Assembly (NCBI GenBank): GCA_017792345.1
Contig: CP051228.1
Coordinates: 1,116,001-1,180,000 of the forward strand
DNA: 64,000 nt
Reading direction: 5' to 3'
From: Mesoflavibacter sp.
GTDB taxonomy: Bacteria > Pseudomonadota > Alphaproteobacteria > UBA8366 > Aestuariispiraceae
The translations under genes were made by a program, and so were the position numbers. Within the stretch, counting starts at the first letter, position 1. Each line of letters begins with the position of its first letter. The notes under the pieces were generated by a model, which searched no databases, was not told where the DNA came from, and saw only the letters and a list, made by a program, of their open reading frames with translations. Below, in pieces: positions 1 to 7,784 of the stretch.

Positions 1-1
1 T

Positions 2-199
2 GTTAGGCTATTGCAGGACTCGGGCCGTGCGCCCCGTGCGCGTACGGCCTGGGCGGTTTGCCTCAGCGACGCCGTGGCAGCGGAAGCGGGAGGCGTCGAA
101 TGGACTGGGATCAAGGTCTCGGAAAGCCGGGAATCGAATGCGATGATTGCCGCGATCGCCGATTTGTTCGGGGCGGCAGCATCTAACAGGGCAGGTGCC
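2..199 (+). CDS. hemD: 3' end of uroporphyrinogen-III synthase, cut by window edge
   Basis: A frame already open at the window edge encodes about 66 residues that look like the C-terminal tail of HemD (CLSDAVAAEAGG, then a tryptophan, IKVSES and SNAMIAAI), the enzyme that closes hydroxymethylbilane to uroporphyrinogen III. The identification rests on this short tail and on the following hemY, the usual order in alphaproteobacteria. Oddly, no stop codon separates this tail from the ATG at 200, so hemD and the next gene are either one fused polypeptide or the downstream gene starts internally. The first in-window start-like codon (TTG at 11) is inside hemD and is not a credible start. Confidence 0.55.
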
Positions 200-1759
200 A
201 TGACGGAAGACAAGAAAACCCCGGAAGAAGAGGCCGAGGGCGACGCGGTGGCGGAGCCGGTCCAGGACCTGAACGCCGACGCCGTCATCGACGCCTTTGG
301 CGGCATCCGGCCGATGGCGTCCAAACTGGACGTGGCGGTCAGCACCGTTCAGGGCTGGAAAACGCGCGGTCATATTCCGGATTCCCGCTGGCGCGACATC
401 ATCGCCGCCGCGGGTGCTCATGACATCGACCTCAGCGTTGCCCTACCCAATGGCGGCGCGGCACCGGCCGAAGAGCCCGTCGCGGCGGAGGAAGTCACCC
501 CTTGGGCCGAGACGACGGACGAACCTGCCCAGGATGTTCCGGACGATCAGGAGCCCGCGCCCTCCCCGGAAGTACCGGATGAGGCCACAGACCGTGCGGC
601 GGAAGAAGGCGTAGCGGAATCGCCCGTCGCCGAAGAAACGACGACCGAGGCGGAGGCTGCCCCCCCGGCCCCCGCGACCCAGGGCGGTGGAAAGCTGGCC
701 CTGCTGGTCGGCGTCGCGGCCCTGGCGGCGGTCGTCGCGCGCCCCGTCTGGGCGCCCTATGTCGATCCGTACCTTGCGAAATACGCCCCGCAACCGACTG
801 CCGGGACGGTCACGCAGGCCGCAACGCCGCCCGACATGTCCGGTGAGCTCGCGGCGCTGGCCTCCGATATCGCCGCCTTGCGTCAACGCGTCGAAGGCGT
901 GGAATCCCGGCCGGTAGCGACCGGCGGCGAATCCGACGGCGGTGCGGCGACCGCTTCTCTGGACGGCAAGCTGTCGACGTTGGAGGCGGATTTGGCAGCG
1001 CTGCGCGGCGCAGTCGACGATATCCGCGCCGGGCTGGAGCGCGACACCGATACCCGCGACCGGCTGCTGGAGCGGTTGGGCGTGATCGAAAGCCTGACCC
1101 AACAGGCAACGGCCGAGGCCGAGCGGGCCATGGCCGGATTGGCCGGCGTCGAGGCAACGATCCAGCGCCAAGGCGACGCCATCGCCACGCTGGAATCGCG
1201 CCCCGCCATCGAGGGAGCAGCCCAGGCCGGTCTGGCGCTGGCCGTCGGGGACGTCGAATCCGCCATGGCGGACGGACGCCCCTTCCCGGACGCGCTGGAC
1301 CGCCTGAAATCCTTGGCGGACGGCGACCCCGGTGTGACGGAGGCCGCGGCTGCATTGGACGGCGTTGCCGCGTCCGGCGTTCCGACCCGCGCCGAATTGC
1401 TGGCGGCATTCCGCCGTGACGCCCCGGCAATGCAGACCGAACTGGGCAAGACGGACGGTGACGTGCTGGACACGCTGATGGATGGCGCGCGGGCCCTGGT
1501 ATCGATCCGCCGTAAGGGCGACGCGCCGGACGACCCACCGGTCAGCCGTGCCGAAGCCGCCTTGCTGCGCGGCGACCTGACCGGCGCCGTCGCGGCCCTG
1601 ACCCCGGTTCGCGGCGCGTCGGGCGCGGTCGATACCTGGCTGCAATCCGCGGAAGCCAGGTTGTCGGCGGAAGCCGCCTTGCGCGACCTGCGCCGGGCTG
1701 TCGCGGCGGGTCTGAGCGGCGGTGCGGCCCCCGCGAGCACGAATGGGGACGGCACATGA
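200..1759 (+). CDS. Mitofilin-like (COG4223) membrane-anchored coiled-coil protein with N-terminal HTH
   Basis: This 519-residue reading uses ATG at 200; the frame continues open upstream into the hemD tail. Residues about 24-70 (VIDAFGGIRPMASKLDVAVS followed by TVQGWKTRGHIP) look like a small YdaS/Cro-type helix-turn-helix. They are followed by a long Glu/Pro/Ala-rich linker, one membrane helix at about 165-185 (KLALLVGVAALAAVV) and a coiled coil (about 210-340, ASDIAALRQRVEGVE). The C-terminal alanine-rich helical part matches the mitofilin-like COG4223 family usually found between hemD and hemY. Function is unknown; envelope organisation is suggested by distant similarity to mitochondrial Mic60. 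The gene overlaps hemY by 4 bases (ATGA), implying translational coupling. Confidence 0.7.
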   Translation: MTEDKKTPEEEAEGDAVAEPVQDLNADAVIDAFGGIRPMASKLDVAVSTVQGWKTRGHIPDSRWRDIIAAAGAHDIDLSVALPNGGAAPAEEPVAAEEVTPWAETTDEPAQDVPDDQEPAPSPEVPDEATDRAAEEGVAESPVAEETTTEAEAAPPAPATQGGGKLALLVGVAALAAVVARPVWAPYVDPYLAKYAPQPTAGTVTQAATPPDMSGELAALASDIAALRQRVEGVESRPVATGGESDGGAATASLDGKLSTLEADLAALRGAVDDIRAGLERDTDTRDRLLERLGVIESLTQQATAEAERAMAGLAGVEATIQRQGDAIATLESRPAIEGAAQAGLALAVGDVESAMADGRPFPDALDRLKSLADGDPGVTEAAAALDGVAASGVPTRAELLAAFRRDAPAMQTELGKTDGDVLDTLMDGARALVSIRRKGDAPDDPPVSRAEAALLRGDLTGAVAALTPVRGASGAVDTWLQSAEARLSAEAALRDLRRAVAAGLSGGAAPASTNGDGT

Positions 1760-3021
1760 CCTGGCGGGTTCTCTGGTTCCTGATCAAGCTGGGCGTCATC
1801 GGCGCCCTGGCGGTGTTCTTCGCGTTGGAGCCCGGTCGCGTCACCTTCGACTGGCAGGGCTGGGTCGTCGACATGCCGGTCGGCGTCTTCGCCCTGATCA
1901 TCCTGGTCCTGGTGCTGCTGTTCATCTATGGCGAGCGCATTCGTCAGACCGTGTTCCGCTTCCCCGGACGCTGGCGCGCTCAGCGCAAGGCCATCCGGGA
2001 GATGAAAGGCTATCGCGCCCTGACTCTGGGCATGGTCGCCGTCGCCGCGGGCGATCGCGACGAATCCCGGCGGCAATCCCGCCGCGCCAAGGACCTTCTG
2101 ACCGATGCGCCGCTGACCAAGCTGCTGCAGGCGCAAAGCGCGCGCCTTTCCGGCGACGATCAGGCGGCGGTCGCCTATTTCGAGGATATGCGCGGCGATC
2201 CCGAGGTCGCCTTCCTGGGACTGCGCGGGTTGATGACCCAGGCTCTGCGTGCCGGTGACAAGGCGCGCGCCCTGGAATTGGCCGAAGAGGCGCGCCGCCT
2301 GCGGCCGTCCGCCAAATGGGTGCTGCTCGAGCTCCTGGATCTGCAAATCAATGCCGGTCGCTGGGCCGGGGCGTTGAAGACGCTGGACGATGCGGAACGG
2401 ACGGGCGCGCTGCCCAGCCCGGAAGCGGCCCCGATCCGCGCCCGCCTGTCGGTCAAGCAGGCAGAGTTGCTGTCGATCAAGGGGGAGGACGCCCCCGCCC
2501 TGAAGGCCGCACAAACCGCCCTGAAAGCGGACCCGGCCAATGCCGAAGCGGTGACCCTGGCCGCCGGCCTAATGCGCCGGTCCGGCAAGGAGCGCAAGGC
2601 CGAGAAACTGGTCGAGGACGCCTGGCAGAAGGCGCCGGGGCCGCAATTGGCCGCCGCGTATCGCGATTTGGCCCCGGAGGGCACCTCCGCCCTGTCCCAG
2701 GTGAAGCGGTTCGAAAAGCTTTTGAGCCTGGCGCCGGACGATGCCGAAAGCCATATGGCCCTGGCCGATATCTGCCTGGACGCCGAATTGTGGGGGGAGG
2801 CCCGCTCTCACCTGGCCAAAGCCCTGGATATCGTGGGAGAGCCGGTGCCGCCGCGCCTCTGCCGTCTCTGGGCCCGCCTGGAACAATCGGAACATGGCGA
2901 CCTGACCGCCGCGCATGCCTGGCTGATGCGGGCGACGGAAGCCGAGGCCGCACCGGTCCCGGCACCGACCGACGCCCCGTCCAATCTGGGAAGCCATCGC
3001 GATGACGGGGTCGCCGTCTGA
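1756..3021 (+). CDS. hemY: HemY-like TPR membrane protein
   Basis: The 421-residue protein starts with two membrane helices (about 5-24 and 43-61, the latter FALIILVLVLLFIYGERI), the HemY_N arrangement, followed by the HemY-family region (FRFPGRWRAQRKAIREMKGY) and helical TPR-like repeats to about residue 390. Proteobacterial HemY of this type is a membrane protein encoded in heme operons; it is not the protoporphyrinogen oxidase of the same name in Gram-positives, and its role in late heme synthesis is not settled. It overlaps the preceding gene by ATGA and is the last gene of the heme operon. The C-terminus is low-complexity Ala/Pro and probably disordered. Confidence 0.88.
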   Translation: MTWRVLWFLIKLGVIGALAVFFALEPGRVTFDWQGWVVDMPVGVFALIILVLVLLFIYGERIRQTVFRFPGRWRAQRKAIREMKGYRALTLGMVAVAAGDRDESRRQSRRAKDLLTDAPLTKLLQAQSARLSGDDQAAVAYFEDMRGDPEVAFLGLRGLMTQALRAGDKARALELAEEARRLRPSAKWVLLELLDLQINAGRWAGALKTLDDAERTGALPSPEAAPIRARLSVKQAELLSIKGEDAPALKAAQTALKADPANAEAVTLAAGLMRRSGKERKAEKLVEDAWQKAPGPQLAAAYRDLAPEGTSALSQVKRFEKLLSLAPDDAESHMALADICLDAELWGEARSHLAKALDIVGEPVPPRLCRLWARLEQSEHGDLTAAHAWLMRATEAEAAPVPAPTDAPSNLGSHRDDGVAV

Positions 3022-3052
3022 GAGGGCCCCAGGCCACCGCCAAATCGCGGAC

Positions 3053-3078
3053 AAAAAAAAGGCCGGACGGACCGGCCT
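3053..3078 (-). terminator. Rho-independent terminator, minus-strand orientation
   Basis: A 7-bp perfect stem (AGGCCGG / CCGGCCT, loop ACGGA) lies directly after eight A on the plus strand. On the minus strand this reads as a GC-rich hairpin followed by eight U, so it would stop leftward transcription. It lies 31 bases beyond hemY, in the 330-base gap before the tRNA. The only leftward gene nearby is the LysR gene starting at 4336, whose transcript would have to run antisense through the tRNA to reach it. On the plus strand no T-run follows, so use by the heme operon is doubtful. The rest of the gap (3079-3277) shows nothing I recognise. Confidence 0.6.
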
Positions 3079-3277
3079 GAGTCTGACTTGGAGGTAGAAG
3101 GCTGCGGATCCTGCGCGGCGGGGGACAGATCCTTTTGGATCAAAGCGCCGCTCGTTTCCGCGTCCTTCTGAAGCTAATATGGGTCACATACGGCCCGACT
3201 TAAGTGATTGCCGTCACATTGCCCCAATTTTTTCGTCTTTCCTGCCTCATTTCCCGTCGATTTGCAGTCAGGTCGGA

Positions 3278-3306
3278 CTTGCAATGCGTCGCCGGTGCGG
3301 ATAAAA
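3278..3306 (+). promoter_or_regulatory. Probable sigma-70 promoter of tRNA-Thr
   Basis: CTTGCA (3278-3283) and ATAAAA (3301-3306) are separated by exactly 17 bases. The -10 element ends 45 bases before the mature tRNA 5' end, a normal distance for a leader removed by RNase P. Confidence 0.5.
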
Positions 3307-3351
3307 CCCAGCCGCCCGACGCCTCCGGCATTCGGGCGCCCGTCGTGGCGG

Positions 3352-3427
3352 GCCGCCATAGCTCAGTTGGTAGAGCGGCGCATTCGTAATGCGTAGGTCG
3401 GGTGTTCGAGTCACCCTGGCGGCACCA
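3352..3427 (+). tRNA. tRNA-Thr (anticodon CGT)
   Basis: A full 76-base cloverleaf is readable: acceptor GCCGCCA/TGGCGGC, D-arm GCTC/GAGC, anticodon stem GCGCA/TGCGT with loop TTCGTAA (anticodon CGT, reads ACG), T-arm GGGTG/CACCC with TTCGAGT loop, discriminator A and encoded CCA. It stands alone; no integrase or attachment-site duplication is visible next to it. Confidence 0.97.
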
Positions 3428-3472
3428 CTTCCTCCCCTGCCATCCGCATAGATCCCGGCCGTTTTCGGCCCT

Positions 3473-4336
3473 TCATCCGCTCCGCAATGCGTCCTTGCAG
3501 GCGGCGACGAGGCTCAAGGCGGCTTCGCTGCGTTTCGTTCTGCCCTGACGGCCGGGCAGAACGGCATAAACGGGCAACGGAAAGCTGGGAGCATCCTCCA
3601 TGATCGTCATCGCGCCGGATCGGACATGCGCATTGACGATCCGGCGCGGAAAATAGCCGCATCCGCCATTCAGGAGAACATGCCGAAGGGACAGCCAGCC
3701 GATGCTCGCCGACAGGAATGGCCGTGGCGCATCCGGATGAAGCGCCGTGAAGGCACGGGCGAAATCCGGTCCCCAATCGGTATGGACAAGCCCCTCAAGC
3801 CGTAAGGCGCGCTCCGCAGTCAGATCGCTGCTCCGCGCAAGCACCAGCTCCTCGTCGACGATCTTCTCGATCGTCATGCCGCCCCGGTTTTCCGGCGTAT
3901 ACATGAAGGCGCAATCCAGCCTGGCGTTGGAGATCCTTTCCGTCAGATCGTCCTCGAACCCGACAGAACTGCGCAACGCGATGCCGGACATGGTTCGCTC
4001 GATCCTTGCCATCGCGTCCGACAGGAAGGATTCCCAAACCCCGAACCGCGCCCCGACATTCAAGGTAAGGCGGAAATCTTCGGTATCGCCGAGATCTTCA
4101 TGGGCGCGGTTGATCGTGTGCAGCAATTCGGTGGCATGCTTGTGTAGCCGTTGCCCCGCCTGTGTCAGGCGCGCGCCGTTCCGCCCGCGCACGAACAGCG
4201 GGAGCCCGAATTCGTCCTCCAGGCGCTTGATGCGCATGCTGACCGTCGACTGGGTCAGGTGCAGCCGTTCGGAAGCCTCCAGAAAACTTCCGCAGGACGC
4301 CACCATCAAAAAGGTACGGGCAAGATCGGCATCCAT
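3473..4336 (-). CDS. LysR-family transcriptional regulator
   Basis: The 287-residue protein has a typical N-terminal winged HTH (residues 3-61; FLEASERLHLTQSTVSMRIK, then RLEDEFGLPLFVR) and a substrate-binding-like effector domain (about 90-285). The start ATG at 4336 agrees with the family length. It is transcribed divergently from the 5-formyl-THF cyclo-ligase gene at 4436, with about 100 bases between starts, so it may autoregulate and control that gene. The effector is unknown. Its transcript may end at the minus-strand hairpin at 3053-3078. Confidence 0.9.
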   Translation of the reverse strand: MDADLARTFLMVASCGSFLEASERLHLTQSTVSMRIKRLEDEFGLPLFVRGRNGARLTQAGQRLHKHATELLHTINRAHEDLGDTEDFRLTLNVGARFGVWESFLSDAMARIERTMSGIALRSSVGFEDDLTERISNARLDCAFMYTPENRGGMTIEKIVDEELVLARSSDLTAERALRLEGLVHTDWGPDFARAFTALHPDAPRPFLSASIGWLSLRHVLLNGGCGYFPRRIVNAHVRSGAMTIMEDAPSFPLPVYAVLPGRQGRTKRSEAALSLVAACKDALRSG

Positions 4337-4435
4337 GGTTTTACTTCAATGAAATCGATATCACCCCTCAAAATACATCGTTTGTCCGAACTGTCTAATC
4401 CGTGATCTGAATGGTGGGTGAAAGGAGGCGCTTCG

Positions 4436-5032
4436 ATGAACGACGTCGCGATCCCGTCCAATTCCGCAGCGATCTACCGCTGGCGCCGGCTGTGGCGCCG
4501 GACACTGGTGGCCCGCCGGGTCGCAACCGCGGGAACCGAACGCAAAGCCGCGACAACCGTAATCGAGGCCGCGCTGACGGAAATTTTCAACCAGACGGAC
4601 TACACAACGCTCGGATTTTATTGGCCGATCAAAGGGGAAGTCGATCTACGTCCCTTTGTGAGTGACACATTGGCGGATCGCTTCGAACTGGCCTTGCCAT
4701 ACATTCCGGTCCGCAACCAGCCGGTCCGGTTCCGGCGCTGGCGCCCCGGCGCCCCGATGACCCAAGGGTTCTGGAATATTCCGATTCCCAAAGACGAAAC
4801 CTGCCTGTCCCCCGACATTCTGCTGATCCCCCTTGTCGGCTTCGACAGCCAAGGCTTCAGATTGGGCAATGGCGGCGGTTATTATGACCGAACATTGAAA
4901 TCAGCCGGGCGGAGGATTCTGAAAGTCGGCGTCGGATTTGAAAAGACGCACCTGCCGACCATCCACCCGCAATGGCACGATATTCCGATGGATATCGTCG
5001 TCACGGAATCAGGTGCGCGCGTCTGGTCCTAG
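4436..5032 (+). CDS. 5-formyltetrahydrofolate cyclo-ligase family protein
   Basis: This 198-residue protein carries the family hallmark near its C-terminus (DILLIPLVGFD, then GNGGGYYDRTL, the phosphate/folate-binding loop) and the upstream FYWPIKGEVDLRP segment. Family members convert 5-formyl-THF to methenyl-THF using ATP, a salvage step in C1-folate metabolism. I chose ATG 4436 because AAAGGAGG (4421-4428) sits 7 bases before it; an upstream GTG at 4418 has no such site. The N-terminus is Arg-rich and differs from E. coli YgfA, so a side function is possible. It is divergent from a LysR gene. Formate-THF ligase is encoded separately at 32.9 kb. Confidence 0.85.
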   Translation: MNDVAIPSNSAAIYRWRRLWRRTLVARRVATAGTERKAATTVIEAALTEIFNQTDYTTLGFYWPIKGEVDLRPFVSDTLADRFELALPYIPVRNQPVRFRRWRPGAPMTQGFWNIPIPKDETCLSPDILLIPLVGFDSQGFRLGNGGGYYDRTLKSAGRRILKVGVGFEKTHLPTIHPQWHDIPMDIVVTESGARVWS

Positions 5033-5069
5033 TTTGGAATGGGGCATCACCATTAGGACGTCGCGGCCC

Positions 5070-5678
5070 CTATCCATGGGGCCGGATTTCGCCGGTATCG
5101 TGGGCGTAAAGATAGTCTTCCACCGCCGATTTGAGGGCCGTCGCCGCCTGGATCGGGATCTTATAGGCATGCCCGCCCTGAACGAGGCGATTGTCCTGCA
5201 TCACCCAGAAGCTGGGCGTCTTACCGCGGTTCGACACGTGGACGGCCAACGGAACCGCCGCCCCGTTCGGGTTCTGCAAGGCCAAGCGCACCCCATCCTC
5301 CCGGCGTTCGCGGGCAATATCGAAACGCCAGCGCTCCTGGCGCAGGACGTAACGCATCGCCTCTTCCACGAGGGCGACCGGGTCGTCGGCATCGATCTTG
5401 GCCAATTGCTGCGCAACCAGGATTTCCAGCGCCTGTGAGGCAGTGGCGATATCCTCCCGATCGATACTGAGTGCCGCGTTGAGGCAACGCGCCGCGACCT
5501 GGGCCAGGTCATCCCCGTTCAGGGTCGCCACCGTGCCCCAGGTTTCCAGGTCTTCGTCATCGACCTCGCGGCTGCGGGACGCCTCGATACGAATCGGCGC
5601 TGCCAGCGCCGCCCCATCCGGCCCCAGTCTGACCAATACAACGGCGTCCCGATCGGCGACGAATCGGTAATCGGCCAT
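5070..5678 (-). CDS. Conserved hypothetical protein, unrecognised
   Basis: The 202-residue acidic, soluble protein has no signal peptide or membrane helix. I recognise no family. Visible blocks are an N-terminal beta-rich part (MADYRFVADRDAVVLVRL), a helical middle (residues about 60-120, many Ala/Glu) and a C-terminal part (KTPSFWVMQDNRLVQGGHAY). A GGAGG site lies 10 bases before ATG 5678. It faces the 5-formyl-THF cyclo-ligase gene with a 37-base gap between stops and is divergent from the XRE regulator at 5910. Codon use matches the neighbours, so it looks like a resident gene rather than a recent import. Confidence 0.7.
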   Translation of the reverse strand: MADYRFVADRDAVVLVRLGPDGAALAAPIRIEASRSREVDDEDLETWGTVATLNGDDLAQVAARCLNAALSIDREDIATASQALEILVAQQLAKIDADDPVALVEEAMRYVLRQERWRFDIARERREDGVRLALQNPNGAAVPLAVHVSNRGKTPSFWVMQDNRLVQGGHAYKIPIQAATALKSAVEDYLYAHDTGEIRPHG

Positions 5679-5909
5679 GAAATTTCTTGCCTCCCGACGA
5701 ATGACCCTCTAGTGGCGAAATCATATCCAAAATGGAAACAAATACACCCTATGGAAAGTGCATTAGACCGTTAAAGTTTTAAGGTGCGGCATATCAATAC
5801 CGTTCACCTCACGTTTTAATAGAATCGGAAAAAATCAATCAAGTTGAATTACCGCTGGGATCGGATAATCGTTACGGCCTGGATTTGGGGGGTCGAAGGG
5901 GTTTAAGGG

Positions 5910-6260
5910 ATGGCGCATCCGGTTGACGTTGCTGTGGGGAATCGCGTTCGGGAGTTACGTACACGGGCGGGATTGTCGCAAACCGATTTGGGATTGAAGC
6001 TCGGCGTCAGTTTTCAGCAGGTTCAAAAATACGAAAAAGGCGTGAACCGCATGGGAGCGAGCCGATTGATCCAGATCTGCGAAGCTCTGAAGGTGACCGT
6101 GAACGACATTTTCGACGGCATCGCCTCCGTCACCGACGCGACAGACAAGACTTTGGCCGACCCGGAGGCGATGCGCATCGCCCGCGACATCCAGCGGATC
6201 GAGAATGAGAGCATGCGGACAGCGGTCAAGCAGTTGGTCCGCACCATGTCGCGGCTCTGA
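5910..6260 (+). CDS. XRE-family HTH regulator, copy 1
   Basis: The 116-residue protein has an HTH_3 domain at about residues 10-67 with the alphaproteobacterial core LSQTDLGLKLGVSFQQVQKY followed by EKGVNRMGASRL. The C-terminal helix region (MRIARDIQRIENESMRTAVK) probably dimerises. It is closely related to the convergent gene at 6749-6381, sharing most of the core. An AT-rich 231-base region (5679-5909) upstream holds its promoter and likely operators, though I could not place boxes with confidence. Its target is unknown; the signalling-like pair at 7108-8653 is the obvious neighbour. Confidence 0.93.
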   Translation: MAHPVDVAVGNRVRELRTRAGLSQTDLGLKLGVSFQQVQKYEKGVNRMGASRLIQICEALKVTVNDIFDGIASVTDATDKTLADPEAMRIARDIQRIENESMRTAVKQLVRTMSRL

Positions 6261-6317
6261 CGAAGCGCCGGGGCAGCACCAACGGTAGCTTTACCCCGTC
6301 ATCATCGCGAAAACAAA

Positions 6318-6355
6318 ACGGCCGCCCCGGCCAGAGAGCCGGCGCGGCCGTCTTT
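6318..6355. terminator. Bidirectional terminator between convergent XRE genes
   Basis: A long GC hairpin (5' arm from 6318, ACGGCCGC...CCGGC; 3' arm GCCGG...GCGGCCGT ending about 6351) is followed by CTTT on the plus strand and, read on the minus strand, by TTTTGTTTT. It fits transcription stops for both flanking genes. Confidence 0.8.
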
Positions 6356-6380
6356 CAACAATTCATCAGCCGTTTTGGCG

Positions 6381-6749
6381 TCAGCTCGCCAGACGGACTT
6401 CCGCCGCGACGTCGATCAAGCGAATGATCTCGCGGCGCATCGCATCATCGGGAATCTGGTGCAGCTTGGTCGCCGTGGCGATCGCCTTGCGCGACAGTTT
6501 GGCGTTGTTCGGCCCTTCGTCGGCATCGACACCGTCGATCCCGTCGAAGAAGTATTCGACCGGTACGCTCAACGCCATCGACGTCTGCAGCAGACGGCTG
6601 GCGCCGATCCGGTTGGTCCCCTTCTCATACTTCTGCACCTGCTGAAAGCTGACCCCCAGCTTATCGCCGAGATCGGTCTGAGACATTCCTTTCGCGACAC
6701 GCGCTTCGCGCACACGGCGCCCAACATAAACATCCGTAGGATGCGGCAT
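6381..6749 (-). CDS. XRE-family HTH regulator, copy 2
   Basis: With ATG at 6749 (AGGAGA a few bases upstream) the product is 122 residues, MPHPTDVYVGRRVREARVAK..., with the HTH core MSQTDLGDKLGVSFQQVQKY then EKGTNRIGASRL. A longer frame upstream to 6983 lacks a ribosome site and is unlikely. It is a paralogue of the 5910 gene, arranged tail to tail with a shared terminator, so the pair probably arose by inverted duplication or is an old regulatory couple. Its start faces the GNAT gene at 7108 across a 358-base gap, so it could control that gene. Confidence 0.92.
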   Translation of the reverse strand: MPHPTDVYVGRRVREARVAKGMSQTDLGDKLGVSFQQVQKYEKGTNRIGASRLLQTSMALSVPVEYFFDGIDGVDADEGPNNAKLSRKAIATATKLHQIPDDAMRREIIRLIDVAAEVRLAS

Positions 6750-7107
6750 TTCAATCTCCTGTTTCGACTTGAATGAAACCGCTTCCACGAACCCGCATTT
6801 CGGGCGGTGCGACGCACGACCTATCCAGCGCGGTGACAGCACCGCGACGACGGGTTCATAGAGAGCTGGATTAAGGCCGGCTGACACCGACACCGCCGGA
6901 CGTACTGTCGGGGCTTTCACCCCTTGGGCCCGGACACAGGTTTGCGTCTTAGTGCGGTACCCAAATACACGGCAGAAGTGCAATTACATTACAGCGATTT
7001 GACATATGTTCAAGGAAAATCGCGTTTTTATCCACGGAACACGGTAAAAGAGTACTCGCCGGGGCCCAATGCCCCAAAAATGAACCGTAAAAGTGGAAGG
7101 TTAGACC
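6750..7107. other. 358-base regulatory gap with two dyads
   Basis: No gene is credible here. It holds a 7-bp perfect hairpin (CGCGGTG/CACCGCG, 6829-6846), an AT-rich dyad at 6994-7023 (GCGATTT ... AAATCGC flanking TTGACATATGTTCAA) and a GGGGC/GCCCC hairpin (7061-7075) just before the GNAT start. These are candidate control elements for the divergent XRE and GNAT genes; no experimentally known box is recognised. Confidence 0.45.
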
Positions 7108-7716
7108 ATGACAGACGTTAAAATAGACGAACCGAGAAGTAAGGATGCCGAATCCGTGCGCGTCATTGTTGTAACAACCATGGATGACTTTATGGCGTGC
7201 AACGCCGTACGGTCGGCCGCGTTCCTGGCCAGAGGCGAGCCGTATTTCGAGGAATTCGACGGAAACGATCTGGTCAGCACGACGCATCTGCTGGCGAAAT
7301 GCGGCAAGGCGCCGATCGGGACGATGCGGGTGCGCATCCTGAATGCCGGAGCCGGCGGCATCGCCGCCTGGGAACGGCTGGCGATTCTGCCGAATGCCGG
7401 ACGACACGGCACCAAGGCACTGTTGGGTCTGGCGAGAACGGCGCGGGCCTATAGCGAATTCAAGGGGGTCGGATCCGTCGTTGGGGCGGTGGAGAACCCC
7501 AAACTCCTCAAATTCTGGCAGAAGCATGGATTTGAGTTGATGAATGTGCCGCCGGCAGTATACAACAATGTCGAGTATCGGCAGATTCGCCTAAATCTAC
7601 GCGATCCTCAGACCGAGCCTGCGGAATCCGACGATTACGATCTCGTCGAGGCCCTGAACGGTTCGGTCGAGTATCTTGATTTCGACCGATATCTGTCGCA
7701 ACACACGGGGTGGTAG
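7108..7716 (+). CDS. GNAT/LuxI-like putative autoinducer or acyltransferase
   Basis: The 202-residue protein has an acyltransferase (GNAT-like) fold signature: THLLAKCGKAPIGTMRVRI, then AAWERLAILPNAGRHGTKAL as the central strand and acyl-carrier-binding loop, and ENPKLLKFWQKHGFELM. Residues R35, F39, D51, D54 and R74 resemble the invariant LuxI positions (R-x3-F, D-x2-D, and Arg 20 residues after the second Asp), with WER at 88-90 near the LuxI Glu/Arg site. FeeM-type N-acyl amino acid synthases share the same fold and are an alternative. It is followed by a LuxR-type gene 190 bases downstream. A signal synthase is inferred, not shown. Confidence 0.6.
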   Translation: MTDVKIDEPRSKDAESVRVIVVTTMDDFMACNAVRSAAFLARGEPYFEEFDGNDLVSTTHLLAKCGKAPIGTMRVRILNAGAGGIAAWERLAILPNAGRHGTKALLGLARTARAYSEFKGVGSVVGAVENPKLLKFWQKHGFELMNVPPAVYNNVEYRQIRLNLRDPQTEPAESDDYDLVEALNGSVEYLDFDRYLSQHTGW

Positions 7717-7762
7717 CGTGCCGGGGCCAGAAATGACTTTGGCCCGCCGATATCCCGGGGAA

Positions 7763-7784
7763 CGGGCGACCGATCGGTTGCCCG
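7763..7784. repeat. 22-bp near-perfect palindrome between GNAT and LuxR-type genes
   Basis: CGGGCGACC and GGTTGCCCG flank a central GATC, with one G-T pair spoiling symmetry. As DNA it resembles a lux-box-sized operator; as RNA it forms a 9-bp tetraloop hairpin 46 bases after the GNAT stop, though no U-run follows. Confidence 0.6.

Noticed and set aside
3128-3141. GATCC-TTTT-GGATC hairpin
   Set aside because: Only 5-bp arms with no U-run; too weak to call a terminator or operator.
6999-7027. Sigma-70 promoter using TTGACA at 6999
   Set aside because: No acceptable -10 element at 16-18 bases; the TTGACA is better seen as part of the dyad.
6924-7121. Plus-strand frame of 65 codons before the GNAT gene
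   Set aside because: No ribosome site, no coding signal, covers regulatory dyads.
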